Shown: piece after piece, positions 9,216 through 18,429 of the stretch
How the letters are laid out: every line of letters starts with the position of its first letter
Numbering within the stretch: position 1 is the first letter of the stretch
Source: Veillonella absiana
GTDB taxonomy: Bacteria; Bacillota; Negativicutes; Veillonellales; Veillonellaceae
Assembly (NCBI RefSeq): GCF_032970905.1
Contig: NZ_JAWJZA010000004.1
Length of the DNA: 64,000 nucleotides
Strand: one strand, 5' to 3'
The notes under the pieces: generated by a model
What the model saw: only the letters and a program-made list of their open reading frames with translations
What the model was told of the DNA's origin: nothing
Databases searched by the model: none
Program-made: the position numbers and the translations under genes

Positions 9216-10826
9216 ATGAATCAGGATAAAATGCCTTTTGTTGAGGCTTTAGAAAATTATAAAAATGAACATTTCGTGCCGTTCCATACACCGGGTCATA
9301 AAATTGGACATCGTGCTCCGTCACTCTTAACAGAGTGGATGGGACCTGCGTTGCCCTATGATTTAGGTGTTATGTATGCCTTAGACGATTTACATGAGCC
9401 AGAGGGGTGTTTAAAGGAAGCGCAAGACTTGGCAGCCGAACTATATGGTGCGGCTCAGTGCTGGTTCTCTGTTAATGGTACGACGGGCCTCATCGAGGCT
9501 ATGATTATGTCCGTAGTAGGTCCAGGGGATACTATTATTATTCCCCGTGAAGCACATCGTTCTGTCATGAGCGGACTTGTATTATCTGGAGCTAAACCAG
9601 TGTACCTGGACTGTCGGTTTGATGTTAATTGGGGGGTGCCACTGGGGGCAAGTGTAGAGAATGTTGTAGAAACACTAGAAGCTCATCCCGAGGCGAAAGC
9701 CATTTTGCTGGTGTATCCTAATTATTATGGTATTGGTGTCGATCTGGAACGTATTGTGGTGGAGGCCCATAACCGTGGTGTTATTGTTTTGGTGGATGAG
9801 GCCCACGGACCTCATTTGCCATTTTCAGCGCGTTTACCTCGGGAGGCCCTTGAATTTGGTGCTGATCTTGTGGCACAGAGTACGCATAAATCTGTAGGGG
9901 CCCTAACACAAACATCGATGCTCTTCGGTCAAGGAAATCTCATTGATTATCGTCGTGTTACGCAAATGCATCAGATGTTACAAAGTACAAGTCCTAATTA
10001 CATTTTTCTCGCCTCTCTTGATATGGCCCGTCATCAATTGGCGATGAATGGTGAAAGTATCGTCAATGAGACAGTAAATTTAGCTCTACAATTACGTCGG
10101 GAATTAGCAGAGATTCCTGGTATCCGAATTATGGACTATTCCAGTAATACGATTGTAATCGATGATATAAATTGCCAAAGTACAAGTGCTTCATCTACTA
10201 ACGCAGCTAATTATGATGTAACAAAGGTCCTCATTGATGCTCGTGATTTGGGGTTAACAGGGGTGGAATTTGAAAAATTACTCCGCCTAGAACACATCGA
10301 GGTGGAGCTTGTACAAGCGCATCATGTATTGGTGCTTATCACCATTGGAGATTCTCAGGATAGTATTCGCGCTTTGGTAGAGGTAGTACGTCATGTGAGC
10401 GAAACTATTTTGCAATCGTCTGAGGATGGCAAAGAAATGTTGAGAAGCATGGACATCCCAAATGGAACTAGTGGTGTAAACGAAAATGAAACTTTTGGTG
10501 TAAAACAAGATTCAAATAGTAATCTAAAACATGATACGAGTAGTATTGAGGATACACAGTATCTACCTATACCTGAAGTGGTACTTTCACCACGACAGGC
10601 ATTATATAGTGAACGTGAGCGTATAGCTATCGCTGAGTCATATGGACGCATAAGCGGGGAAACTATCAGTTATTATCCACCGGGCATTCCATTTGTAGGT
10701 GTAGGCGAACGAATTACCCCAGACGTGTTACAATATATAGAGATGAAACAATCACAAGGATATATTCCCAATGGTGCCGATGATGCGAGTTTAGAGACAT
10801 TGTGGGTGATTAAATATTTAAGGTGA
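9216..10826 (+). CDS. PLP-dependent Orn/Lys/Arg decarboxylase (YaaO/SpeA-like)
   Basis: 536 residues. The aspartate-aminotransferase-fold domain has FHTPGHK near residue 20, VDEAHGPH, and the PLP-lysine motif STHKSVGALTQTS at about residues 228-240. A low-complexity Asn/Ser/Asp-rich linker (about residues 400-450) precedes the C-terminal domain with YYPPGIP, making it somewhat longer than Bacillus SpeA (about 490 residues). It decarboxylates a basic amino acid, probably lysine or arginine, for polyamine synthesis or pH control. It precedes tmk, as yaaO does in Bacillus. Confidence 0.88.
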   Translation: MNQDKMPFVEALENYKNEHFVPFHTPGHKIGHRAPSLLTEWMGPALPYDLGVMYALDDLHEPEGCLKEAQDLAAELYGAAQCWFSVNGTTGLIEAMIMSVVGPGDTIIIPREAHRSVMSGLVLSGAKPVYLDCRFDVNWGVPLGASVENVVETLEAHPEAKAILLVYPNYYGIGVDLERIVVEAHNRGVIVLVDEAHGPHLPFSARLPREALEFGADLVAQSTHKSVGALTQTSMLFGQGNLIDYRRVTQMHQMLQSTSPNYIFLASLDMARHQLAMNGESIVNETVNLALQLRRELAEIPGIRIMDYSSNTIVIDDINCQSTSASSTNAANYDVTKVLIDARDLGLTGVEFEKLLRLEHIEVELVQAHHVLVLITIGDSQDSIRALVEVVRHVSETILQSSEDGKEMLRSMDIPNGTSGVNENETFGVKQDSNSNLKHDTSSIEDTQYLPIPEVVLSPRQALYSERERIAIAESYGRISGETISYYPPGIPFVGVGERITPDVLQYIEMKQSQGYIPNGADDASLETLWVIKYLR

Positions 10827-10929
10827 AATTACTAGTCACCTGATTTGTGCTAATTAGATGAATTTAATTGGTTATTTGCAAAATGGGTGGCGGAGATAAA
10901 CAAGTTTAACCTAGTTATGAGGAGATACT

Positions 10930-11628
10930 ATGGGAATATTAATTATTCTAGAGGGCGGCGATGGCAGCGGTAAGGCTACGCAAACAGCGCGATTGAAAGA
11001 GCGCCTTGTCCAAGAAGGATATCGGGTAAAGGCTGTAAGTTTTCCTAATTATGATAGTGGGGCGGCTATGCCTATCAAAATGTACTTGGCTGGTGAATTT
11101 GGTAAGGATGCGAGCGATGTGAATCCTTATGTGGCGAGCTCCATGTATGCTATTGATCGTTTTGCATCATTCCGCCAAGATTGGCAAGAATTTTATGAAC
11201 AAGGTGGCATTATTTTGGCAGATCGCTATACGACATCCAATATGGTACATCAAATGGTGAAATATACAAATGCTACAGAGCGTACGGCATTTTTAGATTG
11301 GCTAGAGGATTTTGAATTTGGTAAATTTGAATTACCTCGTCCTGATGCGGTGTGTTTGCTCGATGTGCCTCTGGCTACTAGTGAGGCCTTGATGGCTGAG
11401 CGTAAGGGAAAAACCGGCGGTGAAACGGGCGATATTCACGAGAAAGATCGTCATCATTTAGCGGCTGTTCATGGTGCTTATGATGAACTAGTAAATCGTT
11501 ATGGATGGCATCGTATTGCTTGTACTGAGGCACAAGCAGCGGATACAGTACCACAAATGCGATCTGTTGAAAGTATTCATGATGATGTGTATTCCATTGT
11601 GATGCAGATCATTAAAAGCAATGTATAG
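10930..11628 (+). CDS. tmk: Thymidylate kinase
   Basis: 232 residues. The P-loop reads GGDGSGKATQ at about residues 9-18, and the DRY motif ADRYTTSNMVHQ lies at about residues 97-108. It phosphorylates dTMP to dTDP. It follows the decarboxylase and precedes holB, a conserved Firmicutes order. The RBS GAGGAG lies upstream of the ATG. The insert around GETGDIHEKDRHH corresponds to the mobile LID region. Confidence 0.9.
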   Translation: MGILIILEGGDGSGKATQTARLKERLVQEGYRVKAVSFPNYDSGAAMPIKMYLAGEFGKDASDVNPYVASSMYAIDRFASFRQDWQEFYEQGGIILADRYTTSNMVHQMVKYTNATERTAFLDWLEDFEFGKFELPRPDAVCLLDVPLATSEALMAERKGKTGGETGDIHEKDRHHLAAVHGAYDELVNRYGWHRIACTEAQAADTVPQMRSVESIHDDVYSIVMQIIKSNV

Positions 11629-11790
11629 TTCTTGACATCATCTAGTAAAGTTCATAGGATGTTTACTAACATTGTTGCTAAGCTATATTCATAGGGATAT
11701 AGTATATAGTTATTCTTTTAAAATATAGGCTTTTCCTGTATAATATAAACGTTAAGCATATCTAGTAGGACGATGAAATAGGAGGCTTTG

Positions 11791-12831
11791 ATGGGATATT
11801 TTGATACCGTCATTGGACAAGATACAATCAAAGAGCAATTAACTGAACTCGTTCAGCGCCAAGTATTGCCACATAGCTTGTTATTCTATGGGGAATCAGG
11901 CCTAGGAAAACTAGATATGGCTTTTGGTCTAGCCTCGACATTAGTAGGGAGACCAGTGTTTTCCTCTCATAAAGGGCATGCCTATTTGGAACAAACCGCT
12001 GAGGCTCGTTTGGCTAATGGGGAATCACAAAAGAAAATTGATGCAGAGGGCTTGCCTCTCTACATGGATAAGGGCGATGTATTCTGGCTGCGGCCGATGA
12101 AACAGACTCTTAAGGTGGAGCAGTGGTATTCCTTACTACAGGACCATCTGAATGTGGCTGGTAATGGCAACCGAGTGGTCATTGTTGAGGACTTTCACAC
12201 GGCTAATGCCATTATGGCGAACGCTATGTTGAAAACCATAGAGGAACCGCCTAGCCAGGTGTATTTCATCATTGTGACGGACAAAATTAATACCGTGTTG
12301 CCCACTATTGTATCTCGATGCATGGGCGTAGCATTCCGGGCCGTCGATGATGACAGTATCCGCCAAGCCCTTATGAAAGAGGGTATAACACATAATATAG
12401 ATCAGGCCTTGTTAACAGGCCATGGAAATCCAGCCTTGGTACGTCAATTGGCAGAGGAGCAAAATATTGCCATGCTCGATTTGGCCATTAAGGTGATGGA
12501 TGCGCTAGCCTATGAAAATCGATGGTTTACATTGATTTCCTTGTGGACAGAACAACTATCTCGCGAGGATCTTGGTGAATTACTCCATTGGTTGCGTCTC
12601 GTTGGACGCGATATGCTAGCTCTAAAAAATGGGGCTACCCAGGCAGAATTACAATTGCCTACAAAGACCGTTCAATTAACAAAACTATTATCTCGGTGGA
12701 GCACAAAGGCTCTCGCTCGTATCGTTCCAGAAACGCTACAGGCGGAATCGGCTCTCCGTTTACATATCAAGACAGCTCTTGTGATGGATGGCATAAGTAT
12801 TGCCCTTCACAAAGCTCGACAGGAGGATTAG
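11791..12831 (+). CDS. holB: DNA polymerase III delta' subunit
   Basis: 346 residues. The clamp-loader AAA+ fold starts with GYFDTVIGQDTIKEQLTELV and a degenerate P-loop GESGLGKLD, then IVEDFHTANAIMANAMLKTIEEPP and the SRC motif in VSRCMGV. Delta' is part of the clamp loader and need not hydrolyse ATP, which fits the altered P-loop. AGGAGG five bases before 11791 favours this ATG over the TTG one codon upstream. Between tmk and holB the yaaQ and yaaR genes found in Bacillus are absent; the intergenic space is only 160 bp. Confidence 0.92.
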   Translation: MGYFDTVIGQDTIKEQLTELVQRQVLPHSLLFYGESGLGKLDMAFGLASTLVGRPVFSSHKGHAYLEQTAEARLANGESQKKIDAEGLPLYMDKGDVFWLRPMKQTLKVEQWYSLLQDHLNVAGNGNRVVIVEDFHTANAIMANAMLKTIEEPPSQVYFIIVTDKINTVLPTIVSRCMGVAFRAVDDDSIRQALMKEGITHNIDQALLTGHGNPALVRQLAEEQNIAMLDLAIKVMDALAYENRWFTLISLWTEQLSREDLGELLHWLRLVGRDMLALKNGATQAELQLPTKTVQLTKLLSRWSTKALARIVPETLQAESALRLHIKTALVMDGISIALHKARQED

Positions 12832-13677
12832 ATGGTAACCATCGTTGGTGTACGCTTTAAAAAAGCGGGTAAAATATATTACTTCCTGCCAGATACATTT
12901 TCATTAGCAGCTGGAGATGGCGTGATTGTAGAAACAGCACGTGGTCTTGAATTTGGTACCGTTGTCATTGGACCAAAGGACGTTAAAGAAGATACACTGG
13001 CAACACCGCTTAAAAGCGTTGTTCGTAAGGCTACAGAAAAAGATCTCAAACAAATTGAGAAAAACAAAGAGCGCGAAGAAAAGGCTTTCGATATTTGTTT
13101 GGAAAAAATCGAAAAGCGTAAATTACCGATGAAGTTAATCAATGTAGAATATACATTTGATATGAATAAAATTATTTTCTTCTTTACTGCGGACGGACGC
13201 ATTGATTTCCGTGAGCTCGTAAAAGATTTAGCGACGGTATTCCGTACGCGTATTGAGTTACGCCAAGTTGGTGTACGTGATGAAGCAAAGGTTCTTAATG
13301 GTATTGGCGCTTGTGGTCGGCCATTATGTTGTGCTAATTTCCTTGGTGATTTCACACCTGTATCTATTCGTATGGCGAAGGATCAAAACTTGAGTTTGAA
13401 TCCTACTAAAATCTCTGGTGTATGTGGACGCTTGATGTGCTGCCTCAATTATGAAGATGATTTGTACAAAAAAGGTGGCGACTTGTATGTGAAAAAAGAA
13501 CATACCCAAGCACCACGAGATGTGGAACCACCAGGGATTGGTAAGGAAGTCGTTACTGATGAAGGTATCGGCAAAGTGTTGCGTATTAATTACAACAAGC
13601 ATACTGTTAAGGTTCAATTGGAGGCCGGTCGTACCATCGATTTGAAATGGTCTGAAGTGGCATTACCTGATGAGTGA
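12832..13677 (+). CDS. ricT: PSP1-domain protein YaaT/RicT
   Basis: 281 residues. The PSP1 domain includes DMNKIIFFFTADGRIDFREL. Two paired-cysteine motifs, CGRPLCCANF (about residues 163-172) and CGRLMCCLNYE (about 202-212), match the Fe-S-binding cysteines of RicT. In Bacillus RicT works with RicA and RicF in mRNA maturation, where RNase Y is involved. The ATG follows the holB stop directly, with AGGAGG upstream, so the two genes are coupled. RicA or RicF partners are not in the window. Confidence 0.9.
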   Translation: MVTIVGVRFKKAGKIYYFLPDTFSLAAGDGVIVETARGLEFGTVVIGPKDVKEDTLATPLKSVVRKATEKDLKQIEKNKEREEKAFDICLEKIEKRKLPMKLINVEYTFDMNKIIFFFTADGRIDFRELVKDLATVFRTRIELRQVGVRDEAKVLNGIGACGRPLCCANFLGDFTPVSIRMAKDQNLSLNPTKISGVCGRLMCCLNYEDDLYKKGGDLYVKKEHTQAPRDVEPPGIGKEVVTDEGIGKVLRINYNKHTVKVQLEAGRTIDLKWSEVALPDE

Positions 13678-14476
13678 ATATAATTTAGAGCGCTTGGATG
13701 ATTTAATCATTGATAATATGAAAATCTATCAACGAACAGATCAATTCCGATTCTCTATAGATGCTATTCTACTGGCTCACTTCCCGAAGTATAAGGGAAA
13801 AGGTCGTTATGTAGAATTAGGAACGGGCACTGGGGTGATTCCATTAGTAGCTACGAGCCTTGGAGCCGGTCATGTAACGGGGATAGAAATCAACCCCGTT
13901 ACAGCCGAACTGGCAGAGAGAAGTGTGCGGTACAATCATAAAGAACAACAAGTTGAAATTATCTGTTGTGACTATCGGACTATGACGTTACAAGCGTTGA
14001 AATCAGGTGGTCAATCATTGGATGAATCGTGTTCAATAGATACAAACAGTCAAGCAGAAAAAAGAAATGTACCAGATAATCTTCCCTTTGACGGTGTCCT
14101 CATCAATCCTCCTTATTATGGAACAAATACCGGTCATGTGTCGGTGAGTTCTGATGTGGCTAAGGCCTTACATGAAGGGACAACGATGCTCGGTGAAGCA
14201 TTAGAGTCTGCTAAAAAACTTGTGAAGTTTCGTGGTTATTGTTGGATGATTTATACCGCAGAGCGGTTGGCCTATGCGTTAGATCAGCTCAAGTTACAAC
14301 AGTTTGAAGTGAAGCGAATGCGGTTTGTACATAGCTTTCACCATAGTGAGGCAAAATTAGTTCTCATTGAGGCCATGCAAGGTGGCAAGCCAGGCATGAC
14401 GGTGGAAGCACCATTAGTAATTTATAAAGAACAGAATGTGTACAGCGAGGAGGTGGCTAGTTGGTATGGCCGATAA
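13670..14476 (+). CDS. tRNA1(Val) adenine-N6 methyltransferase (YabB/TrmN6-like)
   Basis: 268 residues. The SAM-binding motif I is VELGTGTGVIPLVA (about residues 46-59), and the amino-methyltransferase motif NPPYYG lies at about residues 145-150. A variable Ser/Asn-rich insertion separates motifs around residues 112-138. The family methylates N6 of A37 in tRNA-Val. The start overlaps the ricT end by 8 bp. Confidence 0.88.
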   Translation: MSEYNLERLDDLIIDNMKIYQRTDQFRFSIDAILLAHFPKYKGKGRYVELGTGTGVIPLVATSLGAGHVTGIEINPVTAELAERSVRYNHKEQQVEIICCDYRTMTLQALKSGGQSLDESCSIDTNSQAEKRNVPDNLPFDGVLINPPYYGTNTGHVSVSSDVAKALHEGTTMLGEALESAKKLVKFRGYCWMIYTAERLAYALDQLKLQQFEVKRMRFVHSFHHSEAKLVLIEAMQGGKPGMTVEAPLVIYKEQNVYSEEVASWYGR

Positions 14477-15320
14477 TACTAGAGGTACACTCTATTTAGT
14501 GCCGACGCCGATTGGCAATCTCGAGGATATGACCTATCGGGCGGTACGCATTTTAAATGAGGTAGATGCCATTGCTGCGGAGGATACTCGGCACACAGGC
14601 ATATTGCTGAAACATTTTGACATTCAAAAACCGCTCATTTCCTACCATGAACATAACAAGGAGGAAAAGGGCGGTTATATCATGGACCTCCTGGAACAAG
14701 GACAGTCCATTGCGTGCGTTAGTGATGCGGGGATGCCGGCCATTTCTGATCCTGGCGCAGACCTAGTGACCCGCGCCATTGAGAGGGGAATAGACATTGT
14801 GCCATTACCGGGATGTAATGCAGCGCTCACTGCACTCATTGCATCGGGGCTTGATACGAAACAATTTACCTTCTTTGGTTTTTTACCAAAACGAGGGAAA
14901 CATCGCATCGAGGCCTTGGAGGCGATGGCGAAACAAACGGGAACACTCATGCTCTATGAGGCTCCACACCGTTTGAAAGAGGTTCTCACGGATATGCATT
15001 CCGTCCTAGGCAATCGACAAATCGTTGTCGCTCGCGAGGTGACGAAGAAATTTGAAACCTTCTTGCGCACTGATTTAGGGGCCCTCGTGGAGGATCTCGA
15101 ACAAATCACCTATAAGGGTGAATTTGTGCTTTTAATCGGAGGCTGTGACACTGTGGAACAGTATGATGATGAAAGCAACGAAGCAGAACCTGTATCCTAT
15201 GAGGAAGCAGTGCAAGCCTTGGTTGACCAGGGCATACCTAAAAAAGAAGCCATTCGAGAAGTGGCAAAGCGTTTTGGCGTTTCTCGTCGAGACGTATATA
15301 ATGTAGTAGAAAGACAGTAA
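14466..15320 (+). CDS. rsmI: 16S rRNA (cytidine(1402)-2'-O)-methyltransferase
   Basis: 284 residues. The tetrapyrrole-methylase fold starts GTLYLVPTPIGNLEDMTYRA and includes AAEDTRHTG and CVSDAGMPAISDPGADL. A C-terminal helix-turn-helix-like region has GVSRRDVYNVV. It modifies C1402 in the decoding centre. The ATG at 14466 is chosen because the N-terminus then matches the family; GAGGAGG lies about 12 bases upstream, and the gene overlaps the preceding methyltransferase by 11 bp. YabA and the GIY-YIG gene that lie nearby in Bacillus are missing. Confidence 0.94.
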   Translation: MADNTRGTLYLVPTPIGNLEDMTYRAVRILNEVDAIAAEDTRHTGILLKHFDIQKPLISYHEHNKEEKGGYIMDLLEQGQSIACVSDAGMPAISDPGADLVTRAIERGIDIVPLPGCNAALTALIASGLDTKQFTFFGFLPKRGKHRIEALEAMAKQTGTLMLYEAPHRLKEVLTDMHSVLGNRQIVVAREVTKKFETFLRTDLGALVEDLEQITYKGEFVLLIGGCDTVEQYDDESNEAEPVSYEEAVQALVDQGIPKKEAIREVAKRFGVSRRDVYNVVERQ

Positions 15321-15358
15321 TTGATTTTCTCATTCGAAAATCACAGAGGAGGCTCATC

Positions 15359-17371
15359 ATGGGAGATAAAAAAACTTACTATATTACAACACCGATTTAT
15401 TATCCAAGTGCGAAACTGCACATTGGTCATACATACTGTACATCCATTGCCGATACTATTGCTCGTTTCAAACGATTAGCTGGTTATGATGTACGTTTCT
15501 TGACTGGTTCTGATGAGCATGGTCAAAAAATTCAACGTGCTGCTGAGGCAGACGGTGTAACACCATTAGAATACACAACAAATATTGTTAATGGATTCAA
15601 AAATCTTTGGGAAAAATTACATATTTCCAATGATGATTTTATCCGTACCACAGATGAACGTCATGAAAAAGTAGTACAAGCTTTATTCCAAAAAGCCTTT
15701 GATAAAGGTGATATTTACAAAGCTGAATATGAAGGTTGGTATTGTACACCAGATGAAACATTCTGGACTGAACAAAAACTTGGACCTAATCATACATGCC
15801 CAGACTGCGGTCGCCCTGTAGAACGAGTTAAAGAAGAAAGCTATTTCTTCAAAATGGGTAAATACACAGAACAATGGTTAAAATTTATCGATGAAAATCC
15901 TGATTTCATTCAACCAAAATCTCGTCGTAATGAAATGATTCAATTCGTAAAACAAGGTTTGGAAGACCTTTGCGTATCTCGCACATCCTTTGATTGGGGT
16001 ATCAAGGTACCATTCGATCCAAAACACGTTGTTTATGTATGGTTTGATGCATTAGTAAACTATATCAGCGCATTGGCTCCATTTGATGGGGATGGCGAGC
16101 TGTATAAAAAATACTGGCCCGCAGATTTACACCTAGTGGGTAAGGAAATCGTTCGTTTCCACTCCATTATTTGGCCGATGATGCTCATGAGCCTTGAATT
16201 GCCAATTCCTAAAAAGGTATTTGGCCATGGCTGGATGATCGTAGACGGCACAAAAATGAGTAAATCCTTGGGCAATGTTATTGACCCAATTCCGTTGATT
16301 GAAACATACGGTGCTGATTCCTTGCGTTACTTCTTGCTCAGCGAAATCCAATTGGGCAACGATGGTAATTTTACATTGCCTAATTTCGTTACAAAAATTA
16401 ATGCGGATTTGTCCAATGATTTGGGTAACTTGTTGAACCGTACAGTGGCTATGATTATTAAATATCATGGTGGTGTGGTTACAAAACACGAGGCTATGGA
16501 TGATCTTGACCGTGACGTTGAGACTTTGGCTGTTCAAACAGCTAACGATTTTGAAAGCTACATGGAAAACATGGAACTCAACAAAGGTTTGCGCACAGTT
16601 TGGAACTTCATTGGTCGTATGAATAAATACATCGATGAAACAATGCCTTGGGTATTGGCGAAAGGTCAAAATGACGGTGATGCAGAACGATTGCAATCTG
16701 TTATGTACCATTTGGCAGAGGCACTTCGTATTATAGGTATCTTGGTGAGTCCAGTCATTCCTGTAGGGGCTCCTAAAATTTGGGAACAATTGGGCTTAAC
16801 TGGTTTTGAATCGTCTACATTAGCTGATGCAAAACAATGGGGGGGATTAGCGACTGGTACAACTGTTGTGAAAGGTGAACCAATTTATCCTCGTTTCGAT
16901 ATTCCAGAAATGGTAGAAGCTACCAAAGAAGTAGAACAAGCTGCTACAGAAGCAAAATCAGTAGCTCGTGATGCAGCACCAACGGCAGGTGATGCAAAAG
17001 TAGCTGATGGTGCAGCGATTGAAGAAGGTACAATTGCTCCACTAAAAGAACACATCACATATGATGATTTTGAAAAGCTTGATCTTCGTGTGGCAAAAGT
17101 ATTAACTTGTGAAAAGGTTAAGAAATCCAAAAAATTATTGAAATTCACATTGGATATGGGTATTGAAGAACGTACGGTAGTAAGTGGTATTTCCCAATAT
17201 TACGAACCAGAGCAAATGATTGGCAAGAAGGTTATTTACCTTGCGAATTTAGCGCCTAAAAAATTAATGGGCATCGAGTCCTATGGCATGATTTTATCTG
17301 GCTCTGACTGGGCGGACCATTTAGAAGTTACGAATATCGAATCCTTACCTGCAGGAAGTTTGGTGAAATAA
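15359..17371 (+). CDS. metG: Methionyl-tRNA synthetase
   Basis: 670 residues. The HIGH-type motif KLHIGHTY lies at about residues 18-25 and KMSKS at about residues 298-302. Cysteines of a zinc site occur at CTPDETFW and CPDCG. After an Ala/Glu-rich linker (about residues 520-565), a C-terminal tRNA-binding (EMAP-II/Trbp111) domain includes LRVAKVLTCEKV. The RBS is GAGGAGG. A short hairpin, GATTTTC with GAAAATC, lies in the 38-bp gap behind rsmI. tatD follows without a gap. Confidence 0.96.
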   Translation: MGDKKTYYITTPIYYPSAKLHIGHTYCTSIADTIARFKRLAGYDVRFLTGSDEHGQKIQRAAEADGVTPLEYTTNIVNGFKNLWEKLHISNDDFIRTTDERHEKVVQALFQKAFDKGDIYKAEYEGWYCTPDETFWTEQKLGPNHTCPDCGRPVERVKEESYFFKMGKYTEQWLKFIDENPDFIQPKSRRNEMIQFVKQGLEDLCVSRTSFDWGIKVPFDPKHVVYVWFDALVNYISALAPFDGDGELYKKYWPADLHLVGKEIVRFHSIIWPMMLMSLELPIPKKVFGHGWMIVDGTKMSKSLGNVIDPIPLIETYGADSLRYFLLSEIQLGNDGNFTLPNFVTKINADLSNDLGNLLNRTVAMIIKYHGGVVTKHEAMDDLDRDVETLAVQTANDFESYMENMELNKGLRTVWNFIGRMNKYIDETMPWVLAKGQNDGDAERLQSVMYHLAEALRIIGILVSPVIPVGAPKIWEQLGLTGFESSTLADAKQWGGLATGTTVVKGEPIYPRFDIPEMVEATKEVEQAATEAKSVARDAAPTAGDAKVADGAAIEEGTIAPLKEHITYDDFEKLDLRVAKVLTCEKVKKSKKLLKFTLDMGIEERTVVSGISQYYEPEQMIGKKVIYLANLAPKKLMGIESYGMILSGSDWADHLEVTNIESLPAGSLVK

Positions 17372-18142
17372 ATGCGTTTATTTGACACACATGCTCATAT
17401 CAATGATGAACGATATGACAATGACCGCGCTGAAATGCTACAAAGCTGCTTTGACGCGGGTGTAGAGTATATCTTGATTCCCGGTGTTGATCGGGGCACT
17501 GTGGAATCTGGTATTGCCCTGGCAGAACAATACCCAAATCTGTACGCAGCGGTGGGGACACATCCTCATGAATCCAAGGATTTTACAGATGATGATTATG
17601 AATACTTCAAGGACCAAGCCTTGTATAATGATAAGGTTCGTGCCGTAGGTGAAATCGGTTTGGATTATTACTATGATTTCTCCGACCGTTCTACTCAAAA
17701 GAAAGTATTCATCCGTCAACTTGAATTGGCGCGTGAAGTGGATTTGCCAATCCTCATTCATGACCGTGATGCCCATGGCGATTTAATGGATATCCTTCGT
17801 AATGAAGGTAAAGACAATTGGGGGATTTTACACTGCTACTCTGGTAGTTGGGAGATGGCAAAAGAACTCATTAAGATGGGTTTTTATATTTCTTTTGCAG
17901 GTTCCGTGGTATTCCCTAAATCCACATCCTTAAAGGAAGTGGCTAAACAAGTACCGTTGGATCGTATCCTTATAGAAACAGATTCCCCATATTTGACACC
18001 ACCACCATTTAGAGGTCGTCGCAATGATCCAAGCAAAACACAATTTGTAGCGGAAGAAATTGCAGCCTTAAAAGGTATGGATGTTGATGAATTTGCCCAA
18101 ATTGCATTGGAAAATGGGAAACGCGTATTTGGAATTGAATAA
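17372..18142 (+). CDS. TatD-family metal-dependent DNase (YabD)
   Basis: 256 residues. The metal-binding histidines appear in FDTHAHIND, and further motifs are GEIGLDYYYD, LPILIHDRDAHGD, and the late ETDSPYLTP. TatD proteins are nucleases of the amidohydrolase fold. The ATG follows the metG stop directly, the same metG-yabD pairing as in Bacillus. Confidence 0.93.
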   Translation: MRLFDTHAHINDERYDNDRAEMLQSCFDAGVEYILIPGVDRGTVESGIALAEQYPNLYAAVGTHPHESKDFTDDDYEYFKDQALYNDKVRAVGEIGLDYYYDFSDRSTQKKVFIRQLELAREVDLPILIHDRDAHGDLMDILRNEGKDNWGILHCYSGSWEMAKELIKMGFYISFAGSVVFPKSTSLKEVAKQVPLDRILIETDSPYLTPPPFRGRRNDPSKTQFVAEEIAALKGMDVDEFAQIALENGKRVFGIE

Positions 18143-18146
18143 ACAC

Positions 18147-18186
18147 AAAACGACTGTAGTCATGAGCCTGCAGTCGTTTTTTTTAT
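18147..18186 (+). terminator. Rho-independent terminator after tatD
   Basis: AAACGACTG pairs with CAGTCGTTT, followed by a run of T. It closes the long decarboxylase-to-tatD block. Confidence 0.88.
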
Positions 18187-18429
18187 TATAGTACCTTTTT
18201 TATCTATTATCTTATGGCGTAAGATCTAGATAGAATATATAGGCATAGGCATCTCTTTACATGTTCTTTACAAGAAATAGGCAGAGATTTGAATGTTTTT
18301 TGATACGCTAATGAATGCCTGATAGATAGAAATGTATCTATTTCAGGGGAATCAGTCTAAACAGCACTATATATGGTATACTAATAGATATGATATATAG
18401 TATTAAGTTTTATAGTAAGGAAGAATATA

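Noticed and set aside
11791..12831. Degenerate P-loop of delta' as a sign of gene decay
   Set aside because: Delta' subunits do not need ATP hydrolysis, and the rest of the protein is intact.
15322..15345. Hairpin GATTTTC/GAAAATC before metG, considered as a T-box or attenuator
   Set aside because: The gap is only 38 bases and has no T-box sequence or T run, too short for such a leader.
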